NCBI RefSeq assembly: GCF_013314895.1
Contig: NZ_JABTYE010000006.1
Span: 1-64,000, forward strand
DNA length: 64,000 nt
Source: Cupriavidus gilardii
GTDB taxonomy: Bacteria; Pseudomonadota; Gammaproteobacteria; Burkholderiales; Burkholderiaceae
Direction of reading: 5' to 3'
In this document: one piece after another, positions 35,459 to 47,275 of the stretch
Position numbering within the stretch: the first letter of the stretch is position 1
Layout: each line of letters begins with the position of its first letter
Made by a program: the position numbers and the translations under genes
The notes under the pieces: model-generated
Databases searched by the model: none
What the model saw: only the letters and a program-made list of their open reading frames with translations
Told to the model about the DNA's origin: nothing

Positions 35459-35501
35459 TTGTGACACCGGTTGATGCCGCTACACTGTCGGGATACCGAC
35501 A
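35459..35501 (+). promoter_or_regulatory. Predicted promoter with operator TGTCGG-GATA-CCGACA
   Basis: TTGTGA (35459-35464), 16-base spacer, TACACT (35481-35486), then a perfect palindrome with 6-base arms (35486-35501) overlapping the -10 and transcription start. A repressor bound here would control the GFA-family gene and perhaps the divergent HD-domain gene. No regulator gene adjoins it. Confidence 0.5.
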
Positions 35502-35587
35502 ATCGCCGCCACCGGCCCGAACCCACCGGCTGGAGCCCACCCGCTGAAGCGACCCGCGGCACCTTCCACAGAACCGAGGAGAACACC

Positions 35588-35935
35588 ATGCAATACCAGG
35601 GCAGCTGCCATTGCGGCCGCATCGCATTCGAGGTCGAGGGCGAGATCGAAGCCGTGCTGTCGTGCAATTGCTCGATCTGCCAGCGGCGCGGCCATCTGCT
35701 GTGGTTCGTGCCGCGCGAGCGCCTGCGCCTGAAGACGCCCGAGTCGGACTACTCGACCTATCGCTTCCACAGCATGAAGATCGCCCACCATTTCTGCCCG
35801 GTGTGCGGCTGCGGGCCGTTCGGCGAAGCCATCGATCCGAAGGGCCAGCCGACGGCGGCCGTCAATGCGCGCTGCCTCGAGGGGATCGATCTGGACAAGC
35901 TGAAGGTGATCCCGTTCGACGGGCGGCGCCTGTAG
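35588..35935 (+). CDS. GFA-family (Mss4-like) zinc protein
   Basis: A 115-residue member of the GFA family, named for glutathione-dependent formaldehyde-activating enzyme. Zinc ligands are in GSCHCGRIAFE, LSCNCSICQRRGH and HFCPVCGCGPFGE. Most members have no proven formaldehyde role; the fold is a beta-sandwich zinc protein. GAGGAGAACACC precedes the ATG. The VOC gene starts 19 bases downstream, so the pair is probably co-transcribed. Confidence 0.88.
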   Translation: MQYQGSCHCGRIAFEVEGEIEAVLSCNCSICQRRGHLLWFVPRERLRLKTPESDYSTYRFHSMKIAHHFCPVCGCGPFGEAIDPKGQPTAAVNARCLEGIDLDKLKVIPFDGRRL

Positions 35936-35953
35936 CGCCGCCTGCCTGACGCC

Positions 35954-36367
35954 ATGCTGTCGATCCGGGGCATCGATCATCTGGTGCTGCGCAGCGCCGA
36001 CGTGCCGACGCTGCTGCGCTTCTACGTCGACGTGCTGGGCTGCACGCTGGAGCGCGAGCAGCCGAAGCTCGGGCTGACGCAGCTGCGCGCCGGCGCCAGC
36101 CTGATCGATCTGGTCACGCTGGACGGCCCGCTCGGCAAGGCCGGGGGCGCGGGGCCGGGGCCGGAGGGCCGCAATCTGGACCACTTCTGCCTGCGCGTCG
36201 AGCCTTTCGACGCCGACGCCATCACAGCGCATCTGCGCGCGCATGGCGTCGAAGCGGGACCGGTCGAATCGCGCTACGGCGCCGAGGGCACGGGACCGTC
36301 GATCTATCTGCGCGATCCCGATGGCAATGTGGTCGAACTGAAGGGGCCGCCCGACGCCAGGGCATAA
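35954..36367 (+). CDS. VOC-family (glyoxalase/dioxygenase fold) protein
   Basis: A 137-residue single-domain vicinal oxygen chelate protein. IRGIDHLVLRSADVPTLLRFY contains the first metal histidine; LDHFCLRVEPFDAD and SIYLRDPDGNVVELKGPP supply the second histidine and the glutamate. Members include glyoxalases, dioxygenases and fosfomycin-resistance-like proteins; the substrate cannot be told. Likely in an operon with the GFA gene, which fits a thiol- or aldehyde-related detoxification role (inference). Confidence 0.88.
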   Translation: MLSIRGIDHLVLRSADVPTLLRFYVDVLGCTLEREQPKLGLTQLRAGASLIDLVTLDGPLGKAGGAGPGPEGRNLDHFCLRVEPFDADAITAHLRAHGVEAGPVESRYGAEGTGPSIYLRDPDGNVVELKGPPDARA

Positions 36368-36520
36368 GGGGCGACGCAAGCCGGCGCGATGCCGCCGCGC
36401 AACGGCCATGCAACGGCCCGCGCAACGGACAGCGCAGCGCCGCTACAATCGGGTTTCACACAACCATGCGCCGCCGGCATCGCATCGGACGCGCGGGCGC
36501 CGACCTCCCCGGCGCATACC

Positions 36521-37858
36521 ATGACGACACCCGACCTCTCCCCAGGACCCCGGCCCGGCACGCGCCCCGGCGCCGACGGCTCCGCCCCCGGTCCGGCCGA
36601 CGCCAGCAGCGCCGCCGGAGCCACCGCAACATCGCCGCACCCCGCCCCCTGGTCCGAACCGCCCCGCCATCTGGCCTGGGTGCTGGGGCTGACCGAGACC
36701 ATTTCGTGGGGCACGCTGTATTTCACCTTCACGGTTTTCATCGAGCCGATGAGCCAAACGCTCGGCTACGGCAAGCCGTTCCTGGCGGGCGGCTATTCGC
36801 TGGGCCTGCTGGTGTGGGCGCTGTGCTCGTTCGCGGTCGGGCGGCTGCTCGATCGCGCGCCGGCGCGATGGGTGATGGGGACCGGCTCGGTGCTGGCGGG
36901 ACTCGGCCTGATGCTGTGGGCATGGAGTCCCAACCCGACACTGTTCCTGCTGATGTGGGTGCCGCTCGGGCTGGCGATGGCCACCACGCTGTACGAGCCG
37001 GCCTTCGTGGTGCTGCGCCAGGCCTACGGCGACGGCTACCAGAAGTCGATCGTCATCGTGACGCTGGTGGCCGGCTTTGCCAGCACCATCTTCATTCCGC
37101 TGGCGCAATGGCTGGTATTGCATATCGGCTGGCGCGGCACGCTGCTGATCTTCGCCGCGCTGAACCTGCTGGTCTGCGCGCCGCTGCATGCGCGGCTGCG
37201 CTTCACGCCGCATCCGACCTATGCCAGCGTGCAGCCGGTGGCGCCGCTGGGCGGCGGCTCGCCCGGCATCGCCACGCTGGCGCTGCGCGATCCGGTGTTC
37301 TGGTCGGTGGTGCTGGCCTTCACGGCGCTGGCGGTGGTCGCCTCGCTGCTGGGCGCGCATCTGATCCCGATGCTCAACGAGAAGGGCCTGCCGGTTGGCG
37401 AACAACTGATGGTGGCGGCGCTGATCGGGCCCGCACAGGTGATCGGCCGGCTGGCGATGGCGCGGATGCCGTCGCGGCAGCCGGTGCGGATCGCGTTGCC
37501 GGTCTATGTGGTGATGGGCCTGGGCCTGCTGACGCTGGCGCTCGGGCATGGCAAGTGGCTGATGCTCGCCGCGGTGCTGTACGGCTGCGCCAACGGCATC
37601 AACACGATGCTGCGCGCGATGGCGATGCCCGAGCTGATCTCGCGCCATCACTATGCGACGCTGAACGGGCTGATGATGACGCCGGTGCTGCTGATGCAGG
37701 CGATTGCGCCGTGGCTGGGCGCGCTGCTGTGGAGCGCGGCGGGCGGCTATTGGCTGATGTTGTGGGTCATGGTGGCGCTGGCACTGGCGGCGCTCGGCGC
37801 GTTCGCCTATGCGCTGCGCCGGCGCGGCATGCTGGGCGCGCCGCCGGCCGCCGCCTAG
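36521..37858 (+). CDS. MFS transporter
   Basis: A 445-residue major facilitator superfamily protein with twelve predicted transmembrane helices after a 45-residue Pro/Ala/Gly-rich N-terminus. The cytoplasmic loop motif between helices 2 and 3 appears as VGRLLDRAPARWVMG. The group resembles uncharacterised MFS proteins related to monocarboxylate/oxalate-formate carriers. A TACAAT hexamer at 36444-36449 may be its -10 box. No strong ribosome-binding site is visible before the ATG at 36521; substrate unknown. Confidence 0.85.
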   Translation: MTTPDLSPGPRPGTRPGADGSAPGPADASSAAGATATSPHPAPWSEPPRHLAWVLGLTETISWGTLYFTFTVFIEPMSQTLGYGKPFLAGGYSLGLLVWALCSFAVGRLLDRAPARWVMGTGSVLAGLGLMLWAWSPNPTLFLLMWVPLGLAMATTLYEPAFVVLRQAYGDGYQKSIVIVTLVAGFASTIFIPLAQWLVLHIGWRGTLLIFAALNLLVCAPLHARLRFTPHPTYASVQPVAPLGGGSPGIATLALRDPVFWSVVLAFTALAVVASLLGAHLIPMLNEKGLPVGEQLMVAALIGPAQVIGRLAMARMPSRQPVRIALPVYVVMGLGLLTLALGHGKWLMLAAVLYGCANGINTMLRAMAMPELISRHHYATLNGLMMTPVLLMQAIAPWLGALLWSAAGGYWLMLWVMVALALAALGAFAYALRRRGMLGAPPAAA

Positions 37859-37874
37859 CCGGCCCGCCCAAGGC

Positions 37875-38759
37875 TTACACGGCGGCGGCGGCGGCCGCGC
37901 CCATGCCCTCGAACACGAAGGTATCCATCGCCAGCACGCCGTAGGTCACCGCGTCGGTGGCGCGGGCGACCTCGGCCGGTCTGGCCGGCGCGGTGCGGTC
38001 TGCGGGGTCTGCGGGACCCAGTGCGGCACCCAGCGCGACGAAGAACGGCAGCAGATGCTCGTCGGTCGGATGGGCCCGGCGCGCATGCGGCGCCTCGCTG
38101 CGGTAACGGGCGATGCGCGCGGTATCGCCGGTGCGCAGCGCCTCGTCCAGCGCGTCGACCATCCAGCCGCGAAACGCCTCGACATAGGGCTCGGCCGCGC
38201 CGCCGTGCTGGCCGGGCCGTTCCTCGCCGAACACCTCGCGCAGGTTGTGCGTGAAGCTGCCGGAGCCGACGACCAGCACGCCCTCGTCGCGCAGCGGCGC
38301 CAGCGCGCGGCCGATCGCGATCTGCACGGCCGGGTCCAGGTAGGGGTTCAGCGCCAGCTGCACCACCGGCACGTCGGCATCGGGGAAGAAATACCGCATC
38401 GGCAGCCAGGCGCCGTGATCCAGCGGCCGTGCCTCGTCCAGCGCGACAAAGCCCGCGCCGGGAATGTCCGCGGCCTCGACCAGCGCCTTGACCCGCCCGG
38501 CCAGCGCCGGCGAACCCGGCGCATCGTAGCGCAGCGCATAGAGCTCGGGCGGGAAGCCGCCGAAGTCGTGCCAGGCTTGCTGGCGCTCGGCCGCGGTCAC
38601 GGCCAGCGTGCTGTAGATCCAGTGCGCCGAGATCACCAGCACCGCACGCGGCTGCAAGGCGCGCAGCCGCGACCCCAGCGCATCGAACACCGGCCCTACC
38701 GGACCGGGTTCGATCGCCAACATCGGCGAACCGTGGGAGACATAAAGCGCGGGCAGCAT
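37875..38759 (-). CDS. DODA-type extradiol aromatic ring-opening dioxygenase (YgiD-like)
   Basis: A 294-residue class III extradiol dioxygenase of the 4,5-DOPA dioxygenase (LigB) superfamily. Conserved metal and catalytic histidines are in ALYVSHGSPMLAIEPGP, VISAHWIYSTLAVT, DHGAWLPMRYFFPDADVP and GSGSFTHNLREVF. Bacterial YgiD homologues cleave L-DOPA-like catechols. The ATG follows AAAGGACTCC. The gene converges with the MFS gene with only 16 bases between stops. Confidence 0.9.
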   Translation of the reverse strand: MLPALYVSHGSPMLAIEPGPVGPVFDALGSRLRALQPRAVLVISAHWIYSTLAVTAAERQQAWHDFGGFPPELYALRYDAPGSPALAGRVKALVEAADIPGAGFVALDEARPLDHGAWLPMRYFFPDADVPVVQLALNPYLDPAVQIAIGRALAPLRDEGVLVVGSGSFTHNLREVFGEERPGQHGGAAEPYVEAFRGWMVDALDEALRTGDTARIARYRSEAPHARRAHPTDEHLLPFFVALGAALGPADPADRTAPARPAEVARATDAVTYGVLAMDTFVFEGMGAAAAAAV

Positions 38760-38831
38760 GGGAGTCCTTTCGACAACGCGGATTCGTGGAGTACCGGGGT
38801 AGTTTGACAAATCCCCACCGCGCCGGCGTGA

Positions 38832-38885
38832 AGCGTTGCGGATGCCTCGGTCAAAAATTTTGAAATTCAGCGTTGCGGCGATGCC
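38832..38885. promoter_or_regulatory. Direct repeats flanking an AT palindrome between DODA and tag
   Basis: AGCGTTGCGGATGCC (38832-38846) and AGCGTTGCGGCGATGCC (38869-38885) are direct repeats on either side of the palindrome TCAAAAATTTTGA (38851-38863). The palindrome is a sharp AT island in GC-rich DNA, in the gap between divergent genes. It may be a regulator site for either gene; no regulator is adjacent. Confidence 0.4.
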
Positions 38886-38972
38886 CTCTCCAAGCGAAGG
38901 CGAACTCGCACTAACATGGCGGCTGCTTGTCGCCGGCCAACTGCGCCCGCCCACCGACACAATGGAGACACG

Positions 38973-39629
38973 ATGACCGCCATGCCCGCCACCGCCAAGC
39001 CAAAGCAAGCCGCACCGGCGCCCGACACGCCGCTGCCGCGCTGCGGCTGGTGCGGCACGCTTGAGGACTATTGCCACTATCACGACAACGAGTGGGGCTA
39101 CCCGGTCGACGACGACCGCCGCCTGTTCGAGAAGCTGTGCCTCGAAGGCTTCCAGGCCGGCCTGAGCTGGCTGACGATCCTGCGCAAGCGCGAGGCTTTC
39201 CGCAAGGCGTTCGCCAACTTCGACGTCGAGAAGGTGGCGCGCTTCGGCGAGCGCGACATCGAGCGCCTGCTGGGCGATGCCGGCATCGTGCGCCATCGCG
39301 GCAAGATCGAGGCGGCGATCAACAACGCCCAGCGCGCGCTCGAACTGCTGGAGACGGAATCCTCGCTGGCCGCCTATCTGTGGCGTTACGAGCCCGATCC
39401 CAGGAGCCGGCCCGCGGTGCTGACGCCCGAAGTGCTGCGCACGATGACCACCTGCCCGGAGGCCACCGCGCTGTCCAAGGACCTGAAGAAGCGAGGCTGG
39501 CGCTTCGTCGGGCCGACGACGATGTATGCGCTGATGCAGGCGATGGGCATGGTCAACGACCACCAGCACGGCTGCTGGGCCCGTGAGGAAGCGCAGCGTC
39601 GACGCGCGGCGTTCAAGGTGCCCCGCTAA
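38973..39629 (+). CDS. DNA-3-methyladenine glycosylase I
   Basis: A 218-residue Tag protein that removes 3-methyladenine from alkylated DNA. RCGWCGTLEDYCHYHDNEWGYP carries the zinc-snap cysteine and histidine, followed by EKLCLEGFQAGLSWLTILRKREAFR; the C-terminus HQHGCWAREEA completes the zinc site. The first about 20 residues are a Pro/Ala/Lys linker. ATG at 38973 follows GGAGACACG. The gene ends just before the origin-like intergenic region. Confidence 0.94.
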   Translation: MTAMPATAKPKQAAPAPDTPLPRCGWCGTLEDYCHYHDNEWGYPVDDDRRLFEKLCLEGFQAGLSWLTILRKREAFRKAFANFDVEKVARFGERDIERLLGDAGIVRHRGKIEAAINNAQRALELLETESSLAAYLWRYEPDPRSRPAVLTPEVLRTMTTCPEATALSKDLKKRGWRFVGPTTMYALMQAMGMVNDHQHGCWAREEAQRRRAAFKVPR

Positions 39630-39702
39630 CACAAGCGGCGAACGGGCAATCGGGCAATCCGGCAAGCGGGCATGTGGGCGTGGCGCGGTGTGCGGTGTGC
39701 GG

Positions 39703-39750
39703 TACGTGCGCGTGTTACGTGCGCGTGTTACGTGCGCGTGTTACGTGCGT
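39703..39750. repeat. 13-bp tandem repeat, 3.7 copies
   Basis: The unit TACGTGCGCGTGT is repeated perfectly at 39703-39715, 39716-39728 and 39729-39741, and partly at 39742-39750. It lies 45 bases left of the AT-rich origin-like element in the tag/DUF808 gap. It could be a slipped-strand repeat or part of that element. Confidence 0.9.
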
Positions 39751-39795
39751 AAACTCACGCCCAGGTCCCGCTCGACGCAACGGTTGCCTATCGTC

Positions 39796-40077
39796 TTTAA
39801 AGATTGTTTACGTATACGTAGATAGTAGTAGTAGGTAAACGGCGTCCGCGGCAGTGGATAAGGGCGCCGCGCCCTTGCGGCACAAGCCCTGGCGGACGGG
39901 ATAAGCCCTAGGGGAAAACCCGACGTATACGGGATAACCCGATGCCTTCCGGTAAACGGGTTCGATACGCGCCCGACTTGTTCGTCCGCGGTCCACAGGC
40001 GCCCCACACGCTGCCCAGCGCTTGTCCCTTGTGCCACGCACAGGACGGGCACAGGGTTGTCCCCGGAGTTATCCCCA
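39796..40077. other. Origin-like element: DnaA-type boxes, CTA trios and AT-rich tract
   Basis: In a 483-base gap between convergent genes, the minus strand reads: DnaA-like box TTATCCACT (39861-39853), a GC-rich spacer, GTTTAC, four CTA trinucleotides (39834-39823), then an AT-rich tract with TTTAAAG and the palindrome ACGTATACGT (39796-39820). Box, GC-rich, trio, AT-rich is the order of the bacterial basal origin unwinding system. Further TTATCC-type boxes are TTATCCCGT twice (39896-39904 and 39929-39937, minus) and TTATCCCCA (40069-40077, plus). GTAAAC occurs at 39749, 39835 and 39952. No dnaA, dnaN, parAB or repA is in the window. It may be oriC, a degenerate copy, or another DnaA-binding locus. 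Confidence 0.45.
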
Positions 40078-40112
40078 ACCGCAGGTTGCGGTTGCGAGCG
40101 TCCCTGCCAGAA

Positions 40113-41075
40113 TCAGTGCGAACTCGGCCGCAACGCCCGCCGGCCGCGCTGCACCAGCATCACGCCGGCCAGCACGATGGCCCCGGCGATCACGCCACCG
40201 ACCAGATTGATCAGCAATGGCCCAAGCCAGGACAGGAAGGGACCGACGCCCGGCATCCCTCCGAGCCATTGCGCGGCGCTCTCCTCCAGATGGTGCGCCC
40301 ACGGCAGACCGTGGACCAGGATGCCGCCGCCGACCAGGAACATCGCGACGGTGCCCGCCACCGACAGCGTCTTCATCAGCATCGGGGCCAGCCGCAGCAG
40401 GCCGTCGCCGATGCGGCGGGCGAAGCCGTTGGCGCGGCCGCTCAGATAGAGCCCCGCATCGTCGAGCTTGACGATGCCGGCCACCAGCCCGTAGACGCCC
40501 ACCGTCATCAGCAGCGCGATCGCGGTCAGCACGGCCAGCCGGGTGCCGAACGGCGCGTTGGCCACCGTGCCCAGCGAGATCACGATGATTTCGGCCGACA
40601 GGATGAAGTCGGTACGGACCGCGCCCTTGATCTTGTCCTTCTCCAGCGCGACCAGATCGACCGCGGGATTGGAGGCGGCCTGCCGCAACGCGACGCGCTC
40701 GACTGCCTCCCTGGCCCGCTCGGTCGGCTCGGCATGGGCGGGCAGGAAGCGGTGCGCGAGCTTCTCGAAGCCCTCGTAGCAGAGAAACGCGCCGCCGATC
40801 ATCAGCAGCGGCGTCACCGCCCATGGAGCGAAGGCGCTGATCGCCAGCGCCGCCGGCACCAGGATCACCTTGTTGCGCAGCGAACCGAGCGCCACCGCCC
40901 ACACCACCGGCAGCTCGCGCTCCGCCTTCAGGCCGGTGACCTGCTGCGCGTTCAGCGCAAGGTCGTCGCCGAGCACGCCGGCGGTCTTGCGCGCGGCGAC
41001 CTTGCTCATGGTGGCGACGTCGTCGAGGATCGTCGAAATATCGTCGAGCAGCGCAAGCAGGCTGGCACCGGCCAT
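40113..41075 (-). CDS. DUF808 (YedI-like) membrane protein
   Basis: A 320-residue inner-membrane protein of the DUF808/YedI family, beginning MAGASLLALLDDISTILDDV, with KVAARKTAGVLGDDLALNAQQV, LRNKVILVPAALAISAFAP and PLLMIGGAFLCYEGFEK as family landmarks and about six to eight hydrophobic segments. Function unknown. GGGGAGG lies just upstream of the ATG at 41075, which decides this start over longer possibilities. Ends 35 bases from the origin-like boxes. Confidence 0.88.
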   Translation of the reverse strand: MAGASLLALLDDISTILDDVATMSKVAARKTAGVLGDDLALNAQQVTGLKAERELPVVWAVALGSLRNKVILVPAALAISAFAPWAVTPLLMIGGAFLCYEGFEKLAHRFLPAHAEPTERAREAVERVALRQAASNPAVDLVALEKDKIKGAVRTDFILSAEIIVISLGTVANAPFGTRLAVLTAIALLMTVGVYGLVAGIVKLDDAGLYLSGRANGFARRIGDGLLRLAPMLMKTLSVAGTVAMFLVGGGILVHGLPWAHHLEESAAQWLGGMPGVGPFLSWLGPLLINLVGGVIAGAIVLAGVMLVQRGRRALRPSSH

Positions 41076-41378
41076 CAGCGACCTCCCCGCGGCAACTGGC
41101 CTGCAACGGCACGGCGATCGAAACTCGGCATGGTTCGGACTCCTGGTGTGGATGGAGAAACGGCGAGGCGGCGCGGCGCCGGCGGCCGCCGACCGATGCG
41201 AGGTGGCGCCGCCATCGCGCCATACTGCCATAGCCGGCGGGGCTTCCAGCATGCCCGCCATGTCGGATTTTGTCTGATTTTTTTACGTCACTTGGGTCTG
41301 CTAGCATCGGACGTCATGCGCAGGCACCGGGCGGCTTTTGCGCCGGCGCCCCCGCCCCTCCAATCCACCCGGTCGCCC
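41076..41378. other. Divergent gap before the hybrid kinase gene
   Basis: About 300 bases between DUF808 (minus) and the kinase (plus). It contains a T-rich patch with two similar copies of TCGGATTTTG / TCTGATTTTT (41263-41284) just before a possible start, and a TAGCAT hexamer at 41302-41307 without a good -35 at the proper distance. Nothing coding is supported. Confidence 0.35.
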
Positions 41379-44593
<3,215 letters not shown>

Positions 44594-44612
<19 letters not shown>

Positions 44613-45487
44613 CCCCTCACGCCGCGCCTTCGACCGGTTCGGCACCGGCCGACGATGCCTTCGCGGCCGTGCCCGTGGACGATTTCGACATCGAGCTCGA
44701 ACTGCTGCTCGAGGGGATCTTTCGCAAGTACCAGCACGATTTCCGCGGCTATTCGCGCGCCTCGCTGCGGCGCAGGCTGTCGCAGGCGCTGCGCGACCTG
44801 AAGCTCGACACGCTGTCGCAGCTGCAGGACCGCATGCTGCGCGATCCGACGCTGTTCGCCCGGCTGTTCCAGTACCTGACGGTGCAGGTCAGCGAGATGT
44901 TCCGCGATCCGTCGTACTTCAGGGCGATCCGCGAGCACGTGGCGCCGGTGCTCAAGACCTACCCGTCGATCACCGTGTGGGTGGCCGGCTGCAGCAGCGG
45001 CGAGGAACTGTGGTCGCTGGCGATCCTGTTCGCCGAGGAGGGCCTGCACGAGCGCACCACCTTCTATGCGACCGACATCAATCCGGCGGCGCTCGCCGAG
45101 GCCCGTGCCGGGGTCTACGATGCCGGGCGGCTGCGCGGCTTCGGCCGCAACTACCTGGCCGCGGGCGGCCGGCATTCGCTTGGCGACTACTATCACGCCG
45201 CCTATGGCAAGGCCAAGTTCGACGCCAGCCTGGTGTCGCGCGCGGTGTTCGCCGATCACAGCCTGGCGACCGACAGCGTGTTCCAGGAAGCGCAGCTGAT
45301 CTCGTGCCGCAACGTGCTGATCTACTTCGATCGCGCGCTGCAGGATCGCGCGCTCGGCCTGTTCCGCGACGCGCTGGTGCGCCACGGCTTTCTTGGGCTG
45401 GGCAGCAAGGAGACCCTGCAGTTCAGCGCGCACGCCGAGGCGTTCGAGGCGGTGATGCCGTCGGACCGGCTGTACCGGAAGCGATGA
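44594..45487 (+). CDS. CheR-type protein-glutamate O-methyltransferase
   Basis: About 297 residues. The N-terminal CheR helical domain (LLEGIFRKYQHDFRGYSRAS, RRRLSQALRDL) and the SAM-binding domain (VWVAGCSSGEELWSLAIL, TFYATDINPAALAEA, ISCRNVLIYFD) are typical. CheR methylates receptor glutamates, but no chemoreceptor gene is present here. I use ATG at 44594, inside the kinase gene by 19 bases; a GTG at 44585 is possible. Confidence 0.9.
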
Positions 45488-45502
45488 CCGGATGACGGCT
45501 CC

Positions 45503-46144
45503 ATGAACACAGCGCAAGCCCACCCGATCGCATCGCCCTGGCGCACGCCCGAGGCCGTGGTCATCGGCGGCTCGGCCGGCGGCATCGAAGCGCTCAACGT
45601 GCTGCTGCCGATGCTGCCGGTGGCCTTCCGCCCGGCGCTGATCGTGGTGCTGCATCTGAGGCCCGATACGCCCAGCCTGCTGCCGCAGCTGTTCTCGCTG
45701 CGCTGCGCGCTGCCGGTCTGCGAAGCCGAGGACAAGATGCCGGTGCGGCACGGCCACCTGTATCTGGCGCCGCCGGACTATCACCTGCTGGTCGAACGCG
45801 ACGGCCTTCATGGCGACCATCGCGCAGACCATGCCGAGGGCGTGCGGCTCGCGCTGTCGGTCGATCCGCCCGAGCGCTTTTCCCGCCCGTCCATCGACGT
45901 GTTGTTCGAGTCCGCCGCCCATGCCTGGCGCGATGCGCTGCTCGGCATCCTGCTCAGCGGCGCCAACGACGATGGCGCGCGCGGGCTCGAGACCATCCGC
46001 CAATGCGGCGGACGAACCTGGGTGCAGGCCCCGGATACCGCGTCGGCGGAAACCATGCCGGCGGAGGCGATCGCGCGCGGCGCGGTCGACGAGGTACTGA
46101 CCCTGGAAGCGATCGGCAGCCGCCTGCGGCTCGCCGTCCACTGA
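45503..46144 (+). CDS. CheB-type methylesterase domain protein without receiver
   Basis: A 213-residue stand-alone CheB catalytic domain. The serine is in AVVIGGSAGGIEAL, the histidine in IVVLHLRPD and the aspartate in LSGANDDGARGL. Canonical CheB has an N-terminal receiver domain that inhibits it; its absence implies control through the neighbouring receivers or constitutive activity. Located between cheR and the receiver-kinase gene, 15 and 9 bases apart. Confidence 0.92.
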   Translation: MNTAQAHPIASPWRTPEAVVIGGSAGGIEALNVLLPMLPVAFRPALIVVLHLRPDTPSLLPQLFSLRCALPVCEAEDKMPVRHGHLYLAPPDYHLLVERDGLHGDHRADHAEGVRLALSVDPPERFSRPSIDVLFESAAHAWRDALLGILLSGANDDGARGLETIRQCGGRTWVQAPDTASAETMPAEAIARGAVDEVLTLEAIGSRLRLAVH

Positions 46145-46153
46145 AACCTTGCC

Positions 46154-47248
46154 ATGTCCGCTCCCATCAAGATCCTGACCGTCGACGACATCGCCAGCAA
46201 TCTGACTGCGCTGGACGCGGTGCTCGCGCGACCCGACGTCGAGCTGGTGCACGCCAACTCGGGCCCGCAGGCGCTCGACCTGTTGCTGGAACACGAGTTC
46301 GGCCTGGCCATCCTCGACGTGCATATGCCGGGCATGGACGGCTTCGAGCTGGCCGAGCTGATGCGCGGCAGCACCCGTACCAACCACATCCCGATCCTGT
46401 TCCTGACCGCGGCCGGCTACGACAGCCAGCGCACGTTCAAGGGCTATGCCACCGGCGCCGTCGATTTTCTCTACAAGCCGCTCGACGCCAACATCCTCGC
46501 CGCCAAGGTCGATGTGTTCGTGCAGCTGGCGCGGCAGAAGCAGCAGCTGGCCGAGCAGCTCGCCACCACGCAGCGGCTGCTGAAGGCCAACGAGATGCTG
46601 ATGGCGGTGCTGGCGCACGACCTGCGCACGCCGCTGTCCGCGATCCTGGCTTCGACTTCCTTCCTCGAACGCTTTTGCCACGACGAGAAGACGGCGCCCG
46701 CGGTCGAACGCATTCGCCGCAGCGGCACGCGCATGGTGCGGATGGTCGATCAACTGCTCGATGTCGCCCGGCTGCATGGCGGCCGCATGCAGCCCGCGCT
46801 GCAGCGCGAGGATCTGCATGCGTTGTGCGCGGCGATCGTGGACGAACACGAGAGTCGGCACGGCAAGGGCCGGCTGCTGCTGGAGCGCGTCGGCGATACG
46901 GTGGCATCGGTCGACCCTGGGCTGCTGTCGCAGGTGCTGGCCAATCTGATCGGCAACGCGCTGCAGCACGGCGACGCCGCGGTGCCGGTGCGCGTGCGCA
47001 TCGAAGGCGCGGACGGACGCGTGACGGTGGCGGTCAGCAACGGCGGCACCATCCCGCCCGAGCTGCTGCCGCATCTGTTCGACGCCTTCCGCTCGGGGCG
47101 CTCCGCTGCGGAATCCGAGGGGCTCGGCCTGGGCCTGCATATCGCGCGGGAACTCGCGATGCTGCATGGCGGGGATATCGAGGTGGTGTCGCGCGAGGGG
47201 ACTGGGACGACCTTCACGGTGTGGGTGCCGCGGCACGGCGCCGTGTAG
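46154..47248 (+). CDS. Receiver-histidine kinase hybrid (REC-HisKA-HATPase)
   Basis: A 364-residue soluble protein. The N-terminal receiver has its aspartate in LAILDVHMPGMDGFEL (about residue 55) and lysine in FLYKPLD; a coiled coil links to HisKA (AHDLRTPLSAIL, His at about 155) and a HATPase with LIGNALQHG and GLGLGLHIARELA. With no sensor domain it probably receives a phosphoryl group, perhaps from the large hybrid kinase. Last gene of the operon. Confidence 0.9.
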   Translation: MSAPIKILTVDDIASNLTALDAVLARPDVELVHANSGPQALDLLLEHEFGLAILDVHMPGMDGFELAELMRGSTRTNHIPILFLTAAGYDSQRTFKGYATGAVDFLYKPLDANILAAKVDVFVQLARQKQQLAEQLATTQRLLKANEMLMAVLAHDLRTPLSAILASTSFLERFCHDEKTAPAVERIRRSGTRMVRMVDQLLDVARLHGGRMQPALQREDLHALCAAIVDEHESRHGKGRLLLERVGDTVASVDPGLLSQVLANLIGNALQHGDAAVPVRVRIEGADGRVTVAVSNGGTIPPELLPHLFDAFRSGRSAAESEGLGLGLHIARELAMLHGGDIEVVSREGTGTTFTVWVPRHGAV

Positions 47249-47275
47249 CCGATCGCTCGTCGTTCGGCGCGGCCG

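Noticed and set aside
39741-40052. Minus-strand frames through the origin-like gap
   Set aside because: Their tyrosine and leucine runs come from the CTA trios; no family and no ribosome-binding site.
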